Positions 58,830-64,000 of a stretch of 64,000 nt of DNA are shown here, piece after piece; position 1 is the stretch's first letter, and each line of letters starts with the position of its first letter. The notes beneath the pieces were generated by a model, which saw nothing but the letters and a program-made list of their open reading frames with translations, ran no database searches and was not told the origin of the DNA. Origin of the DNA: Theobroma cacao (lineage: Eukaryota; Streptophyta; Magnoliopsida; Malvales; Malvaceae); assembly GCF_000208745.1 (NCBI RefSeq), contig NC_030857.1:12033986-12097985 (forward strand), given 5' to 3'. A program made the position numbers and the translations under genes.

Positions 58830-59106
58830 ATTAGATGAAGTGTGAGGGATATTGTAATCCTAGGCTTGTTTAATTTGATATTTAGTCAAGTTATTATTAT
58901 TTTGATTTTTCTTAGTCTAAATTTTTGTTAAGTATTTTTAGTTTGCTAATTTAGTTATTTAATATTGATTGTTTGGATAAGATTAAATTGTTTTAATTTT
59001 AGTACTCAGTGAAATTTTAGATCAATTCTTTGTGGGATCGATACTCTACTTGCTTGTATACTATCTATATGATACGTATACTTGTGTGGTAGAATTTTAA
59101 CTGACA
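58830..59106 (+). repeat. Athila LTR, last 277 bases
   Basis: Matches 53376-53648 with few changes and ends AACTGACA. Confidence 0.9.
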
Positions 59107-59611
59107 GTGTGCAAATCTTACAATGTGCAACCTTAGGTTATTTTTTTCTTTTATTTTCTCTTTTTTGCTATTAGGTACATGAAAAATTCACTTATTAAGA
59201 AATTTCCATGTATTAGACAAAAGGTGCTTTAGTAAAAATTGTGAATTAAAAATTAAGAGGGAAATAAGTTTAAAATGTACAATTCTAATAGGAATTTGAA
59301 AAACAAGTTGGAGAAAAAGTCAAGTGTGTAAAAGTGTGGGAGTGTAAACGCTAGTAGGAATTGAACAAAAAGTTAGGAATGTTAGAATTGTAATAGGAAA
59401 GTAAATCTTCTAGGCTTATATATATGAGAGTGACTTTGAAAAAATTCACATAAATAAAATTCAAAATAAAGCAAAGTTTTGATTTCTCTCCAAAATTCTA
59501 TGAGCAAGTACATTATTTCTCTTTTATTTTTTTTTGAACATAATGATATGTATCTTTTAATTGTTTTATTTTGATTTGATTTCACTTTGTTAGACCAAGA
59601 ACATTGTTTTA
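59107..59611. other. AT-rich stretch, possible LTR or promoter fragment
   Basis: The first part may continue the copia LTR interrupted at 52210. From about 59320 to 59610 there is a promoter-like layout on the plus strand: CTTATATATATGAGAG at 59415-59430, then CAAAATTCTATGAGCAAG and ACCAAGAACATTG. No coding sequence or clear border is seen. Confidence 0.3.
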
Positions 59612-59733
59612 GACTAGAGGTGGCATAGATTGAATAGCTATTATCTTTGTATGGTTCACATCTATACCTTTCTTGTGAACCATTAAGCCCAAAAACTTAC
59701 AAATTGTTACTCCAAAAGTGCACTTTAAAGGAT

Positions 59734-59988
59734 TCATTCATAGCTTATACTTTTGACATCTCTTGAACACTTTCTTGAATCTTCAAAATGATCATAAGCC
59801 TTATTGGATTTCACTACTATGTTGTCCACATAGTCTTTTGTGCAGTCATGCACTATGTCATGAAAGATTGTTGTCATGGCATTTTGATAAGTTGTACTTG
59901 TGTTCTTTAATCCAAATGGCATAACATTATAGTATAAGTTACCAAATAGAGTTATGATGGTTGGCTTCTCCACATTACAAAACACCAT
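59734..59988 (-). pseudogene. Tat RT palm fragment
   Basis: An 84-codon open segment with PFGLKNTSTTYQNAM and YVDNIVVKSNKAYDH, typical of plant Tat (Ogre/Retand-like) RTs. The second Asp of the polymerase pair is Asn. It is not translatable as a full RT. Confidence 0.85.
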
Positions 59989-60803
59989 ATTGTTTGGTTA
60001 TATCCACTAAATCAACTAATGAACAAGAATATCTCATAACCAACTGTAGCATCCACTAAAGTACTAATATTTAGAAAAAGAAAGTCATCTTCAAGCATGC
60101 CTTATTTAAATTTCTAAAATGCACACACACTTAGATTGTTCTATTTTTCTCCTTTATGAGAACCACATTAGCTACCCAAGTAGGGTGATGTGTTGGTTTG
60201 ATGAAACCAATTATAAGGAGCTTATTGATTTCTTCCTTTGTCTAGCTCTTTATCTTATGAAAGATATTCGCGTGTGTTGTTTCACTAGTTTGGTTCTAGG
60301 AGAGATGTGCAACTCATGAATAATGAGTTTCTGTTCTAGTCTAGGCATTTTCTTATAGGTTCAAGTGAACTCATCTTGGAATTCTTTTAGGAGCTGAACT
60401 AGTGTTATTTTTTGCTCTCTAGAAAGGTTGCTATTTATAAAAAGTGGCTTGGTGATCTCTCATTCAGTTAAATTTATCTCCTCTGACTCGTCACCCTGTG
60501 GCTTGAGTTGATCTTGAAGTTGTTCCATTGTAGGCAATGTTGCTTGTACTTTTTTTTCTCCCACCATTTGAAAACATTATGATAACTTGTCTGGTGGTTA
60601 TTATGGTATGAGGTCGAGAGAAAATGTTTCTCCAAACCCAAAACCCCATCATAAGTAATAGGTTATTTTCCCATCTTCACATGTGTTGGAGATTATTCTA
60701 GTGAATTGTTTTCCTCCTTTACTTTTGAACGTGTTCTCTTCCCTCATCGCTTATTTTTCTTCTTTCCACTATTTTCTCTATTCTTTTAGGAATACTTTTC
60801 TCA

Positions 60804-61061
60804 TCATGGAAATGGAGCATCTTTTGGTTTAGCTATTTTCATTTTACCATCATTTGCTAGCTTTTCAAAGGAAAAATCTTTGATGTAGTTCACCTCATGT
60901 TGCTTGAATGAAGATTTCCTTCCTCTTCCAATAACCTTGATGCATTGATGATGAAGGAAAATAATGACATTATACATGTGCAAGAATTTCCTTCCTATGA
61001 AGACATGATAAGCCATATTTGCAATGACAACATGGAAGTAAAACTCCATCTTAAAATTCAC
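60804..61061 (-). pseudogene. Tat protease region fragment
   Basis: An 85-codon segment. FHVVIANMAYHVFIGRKFLHMY corresponds to the second half of Tat-type aspartic protease; the active-site Asp loop would lie upstream (right) and is not readable. A Lys-rich linker leads toward RT. Confidence 0.75.
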
Positions 61062-61235
61062 AGTAATTTGTCATAGAGTCTTAATTTCTTTATTATTGAA
61101 AGAACTGATGGTCATGGGGTAACGTAGATTTTCGAGTCTATTTTCATTACTTTCAAAGTGGGCAAAAGTATGAGATTCATTGAGAACCTTTCTGTGAAAT
61201 CCCACCTTGAGTAAGATGATAAGTTAGGAAATCCT

Positions 61236-61720
61236 TAGGTGAGCATATAGATTACATGTTTTGAATATCAAACTTAGATTGAATCTTCAAAAGAATTATT
61301 GACACTTTGTGTTGTTTGTCACTTTTGAAGTAGAAAATTTTCTAAGTTTGGAAAGGGTCAAAATATGTGATTTTTATAAAACAATCTTTTGGAAATAAAA
61401 AATGGCAGTAATGATTCTTTTGGTTTTTAGATGATCAAAAAGGATTTTTTTCATAATTTTTGGAGCACGTTTGCCAGGGTAAATGGGAACTGCAAATTTA
61501 ATTTCAATCAAACTTTTTTGATTTTGTTCTTGAAAGCAAATTTAGATTTTGATTCTTTAGGATTTTGATTTTTTTGATATTTTTATTGAATACAAAAGGA
61601 GAGTTGTTTGTTTATTTACAATAAATATCTTAAGTAAATGGAAAGTAAAAAGTAAAGAGGACATTTACTTAAATAGTATTTAATGTAAATAAGCTGGGCA
61701 GAAAACTTCATTTTGTCCTC
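61236..61720. other. AT-rich non-coding stretch
   Basis: I see no coding motif, primer site or LTR border here. It may hold the rest of the Tat element or the U3 start of LTR-G. Confidence 0.4.
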
Positions 61721-61722
61721 AA

Positions 61723-61868
61723 ATGTATCGATACATGTTCATGATGTATCGATACATTTAGCCTAAAAAAGGTTTCTTTTGAACATGTATCGATACATGT
61801 TCATGATGTATTGGTACATTTTGCCTAGAACCAAATGTATAGATATATGGACCAATGTATCGATACAT
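61723..61868. repeat. ATGTATCGATACAT palindromes upstream of the TATA box
   Basis: Four perfect 14-base palindromes (61723-61736, 61744-61757, 61785-61798, 61855-61868) and two degenerate ones (near 61805 and 61833). Confidence 0.92.
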
Positions 61869-61922
61869 TTCATTGATTCTAGAAAAATAAAAGGGGTAAA
61901 AACGTATTTTCACACCCTAGTT

Positions 61923-61930
61923 TATAAATA
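61923..61930 (+). promoter_or_regulatory. TATA box of LTR-G
   Basis: TATAAATA in GTTTATAAATATATCAC, followed by a leader-like region; it matches the TATA context of LTR-A. Confidence 0.6.
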
Positions 61931-62779
61931 TATCACATTTTTCGAGGGTTAGCAACCTTCAGTCGCATTTGCAAGGTAAAACACCTATTCTTAAGCTTTT
62001 TCAACACATTTTTAACTCAAAATTCCATTTATGATTTTAAAGCTTAGATTTGGGTTTTTATGGAAAAAGATGACATTTTTAGCTTTTAAATCTTTTGGCT
62101 TTCGATTTCATAACTTAAATAGTTGTGTTATTGCCCAAACTTTCTATTGGTGATTTCAGTTTAAAAGTTTTATAATTTGCTTAAGCATTTAAGCTCACCT
62201 AAGGTAAGGATGGAAGATTTATGGGTTTCTAAGTATAAGTTTTAGCTAGAAAATTAGTTTAGCCAAAGTCGAGTACTTTCAAAAGTACCTAGAATGATTA
62301 TTACAAAATTCTTATTCTAGGAAATGATTATGATGATTGTTGTATGATACAAACAGCTGAAAACTCCATGGATAACGTCGAAAAGGAGTTGTGATTGGAG
62401 CTAGGAATCGACTCTCCAATTAGGTGAGTGGATACACCACTTTCAAATTATTTCGTTATGTAAAGCTACCATGATTTCGATGAAAAAGATTATTTATGCA
62501 TGATGAAATTATATCTCTAAATTTGGTTATCAAAGGATTTGAGATTCTAGAATGAAAATGATTTTTCTAAGAAAATAAATTGATAATGATTGTGATGTGA
62601 TTTACTCAACAGATTTTTTCAAAAAAAATGTTTATGAATCTACTATGCATATAAATATTCTACTATATATTAGTTTTCAACAAGGGGGGACAAACACCTT
62701 ATGTTTGAGGTCCACTTGATTACTCCAGTCTTCGGACTAGTATGGGTATGAGATATTGTATGTTGAATTATAGATGCTA

Positions 62780-63090
62780 TAATGTGGAAGTTTGGTATGA
62801 TGAATGCCATAAGATTATGTATATGATGTAAATTCCATATACCATATTAGATGATCAAGTATGCATGATGTGTACTATAAGTTTGTGTATATGATGTAGA
62901 TTCCATATACCATATTAGGTGATTAAGTACGCATGATTAATGCTATGAGATTATGAATATAATGTAGATTCCATATACTACATGAGATGATTAAGTAAGC
63001 ATGATAATGCCATGAGATTATGTATATGATGTAAATTCCATATACCTTATGAGATGAGTAAGCATGTATGTGAAGGACATTCCACATATC
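62780..63090 (+). repeat. Imperfect tandem units of about 64 bases
   Basis: Units built on ATGTATATGATGTANATTCC, ATATACCATA and GATNAAGTANGCATGA start near 62815, 62883, 62951 and 63016. They occupy the same intron-2 zone that carries arrays in other LTRs. Confidence 0.75.
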
Positions 63091-63494
63091 ACATGTTACG
63101 AGTATAAGAACTCAAAGAGTGCGATTAATACCACTCTCATGGGGTGCAAGTGACGACTTCACTCCTATGATGCATCATAAAATACCCAAGGGAAATGGAG
63201 ATATACGTTGCCAGTCCAAGGTGCAATGGGGATGTACATTGCCATCCCAAGGTTGATGGGGGTCAAACCATCCCAATGTATGAGTTTGAAAGTTAATGAA
63301 ATGATTATGGTTGTTATGTTTATGGTATGTTGTATGTTGAGTTCATTTGAGTAATATTTATGGTTTATACCTTGTGACGGCATGAGAGTGTGCTTAGTAA
63401 GAAGAATTGAGCCCTAAAGATAGTTTCTGAGATGTAAAAGGACTTAAGGAATGGCAAAAATGCTGAAATTGTTTAGAAACATGGTCTTTGTGTT

Positions 63495-63640
63495 CAAAGT
63501 ATTGATACATATGGAACATGTATCTATACATTCTAAACAGATTGCCATAGGAGGTTTTCTATGTGAAATGTATCGATACATTTTACCAATGTATTGATAG
63601 ATGCTTGAAAGTATCAATACATTCAATAATGTACCGATAG
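63495..63640. repeat. ATGTATCGATACAT palindromes in predicted intron 2
   Basis: One perfect copy at 63568-63581 and about five degenerate copies (near 63500, 63520, 63587, 63610, 63629), at the LTR position where LTR-A has its GCTGCAGC array. Confidence 0.88.
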
Positions 63641-64000
63641 ATATGGTATATAAAAAGATGTTTGAGTGAATTTGATGAGGATTTTAAAGGTAAAGGATTT
63701 CTAAAGGTTTATATAAGTTTATTTTCAAACAAAAGGTATTTGAATGAGTTTAAATGACATGTATAATGAATTTTATGATTCGAAAGTTAGGAACAGCATG
63801 AGTTATAAATGCATGGTTACGAAATACTCTTATCCCCTGGATTGTCCCCTTCCCGTATCCACTCACAAAGTCTTTGTGACTCAGTACTTATTTTTCTCAT
63901 TTATTTTGCTATAAATCAGTGATAGTATCTATAGTAGCCAGTGTCGCGGATACCAATCTCTGGTCTTCATTCCTTGGTAGGTGTGTAGCAGCCACTTAAT

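Larger units (their letters stand above)
52210..59106 (+). mobile_element. Plus-strand Athila element, pol and 3' LTR truncated
   Basis: 5' LTR 52210-53648, decayed primer site, gag, protease and RT up to 57056, then an LTR-A-like fragment (57057-58829) and the last 277 bases of an Athila LTR (58830-59106, ending AACTGACA). RNase H, integrase and most of the 3' LTR have been deleted. Flanks ACGTG and GTGTG agree at three of five bases, compatible with a decayed duplication in copia LTR sequence. It is a close relative of the minus-strand Athila. Confidence 0.88.
59612..61235 (-). mobile_element. Tat-lineage Ty3/gypsy pol fragment (decayed)
   Basis: Reading leftwards: protease region (61061-60804) with FHVVIANMAYHVFIGRKFLH, resembling the ID-x-YHxLLGRPWLH part of Tat proteases. 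RT follows at 59988-59734 with YYNVMPFGLKNTSTTYQ, MTTIFHDIVHD and YVDNIVVKS. The RT catalytic YVDD has become YVDN. Between them about 800 bases have lost their frame. No LTR, primer site or gag is visible. Confidence 0.82.
61721..64000 (+). mobile_element. LTR-G, partial LTR of chromovirus style (right side outside window)
   Basis: Layout as in LTR-A and B: TATA box 61923-61930, a donor-like GGTAAAAC near 61973 and another CTAAGGTAAGG near 62204, acceptor CAAACAG near 62355, short exon, donor 2 GTGAGTGGATAC at 62424-62435, palindromes at 63495-63640, pairing segment GTATCCACTCAC at 63855-63866 and an acceptor AG at 63918-63919. Periodic TATGATGTAxATTCCATATACCA units lie at 62800-63060. No TG start or CA end is seen. 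Confidence 0.65.

Noticed and set aside
61723..61868. TATCGATA as a DRE/DREF-type promoter site
   Set aside because: That factor is known from insects; I cannot support a plant counterpart, so only the palindrome is reported.

Overview
The window is plant (almost certainly eudicot) intergenic chromatin made almost entirely of LTR retrotransposons nested inside one another. I see no host protein-coding gene, tRNA, rRNA or CRISPR array. The plant assignment rests on Athila, Tat, Tekay/Del-type chromovirus and Ty1/copia proteins, initiator-tRNA-Met and tRNA-Asp type primer sites, AT-rich composition, and stop codons that mostly look like C-to-T or G-to-A decay. The species cannot be fixed from sequence alone.

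Outermost is a decayed minus-strand Ty1/copia element. Its RT/integrase lies at 19569-20721, its gag at about 45400-46126 with the start codon at 51326, and its leader and 5' LTR from 51327 to at least 52209. Everything else up to about 59106 sits inside or against it. (1) A minus-strand Athila element (LTR 18120-19568, gag 16228-17897, PR/RT/RH/IN 2345-5917) is split by a complete plus-strand chromovirus (5923-16222, TSD AGTTT). It is cut at 2063/2064 by an LTR of a second family (LTR-D). (2) A minus-strand chromovirus (LTR-C and pol, 20722-about 45400) carries two insertions. A 15.7-kb element, LTR-B (21758-37476, TSD GCTAT), holds two solo LTRs of its own family. A solo LTR-A (41563-44283, TSD TGTAA) sits in its pol gene. 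(3) A solo LTR-E (46127-51318, TSD GAAAC) has broken the copia gag three bases after its start codon's G and contains a solo LTR-D (47503-50489, TSD TGAAG). (4) A plus-strand Athila (52210-59106) was cut down by an LTR-A-like insertion and deletion. To the right are a decayed minus-strand Tat-type gypsy fragment (about 59612-61235) and a further LTR of chromovirus style (LTR-G, about 61700 to the window end). The 686-base assembly gap (6527-7212) lies inside the 5' LTR-A; its partner LTR shows what is missing.

None of these copies looks able to code for its own transposition: every pol has stops, frameshifts or deletions. The interest lies in the LTRs. Families A, B, C, D and G share a layout in which the transcribed leader appears to hold two introns around a short exon. 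The second intron's 5' splice site is complementary, over 8-14 nt, to a segment 35-55 nt upstream of its 3' splice site. The pairing persists while the sequence changes: LTR-C has GTGAGG facing CCTCAC, and a solo LTR-D keeps 14 consecutive pairs including two G-U pairs. A hairpin in the first leader exon is shared by families A and B, and intron 2 carries arrays of palindromes (TCTCGCTGCAGCGAGA in LTR-A, ATGTATCGATACAT in LTR-G) at matching positions.
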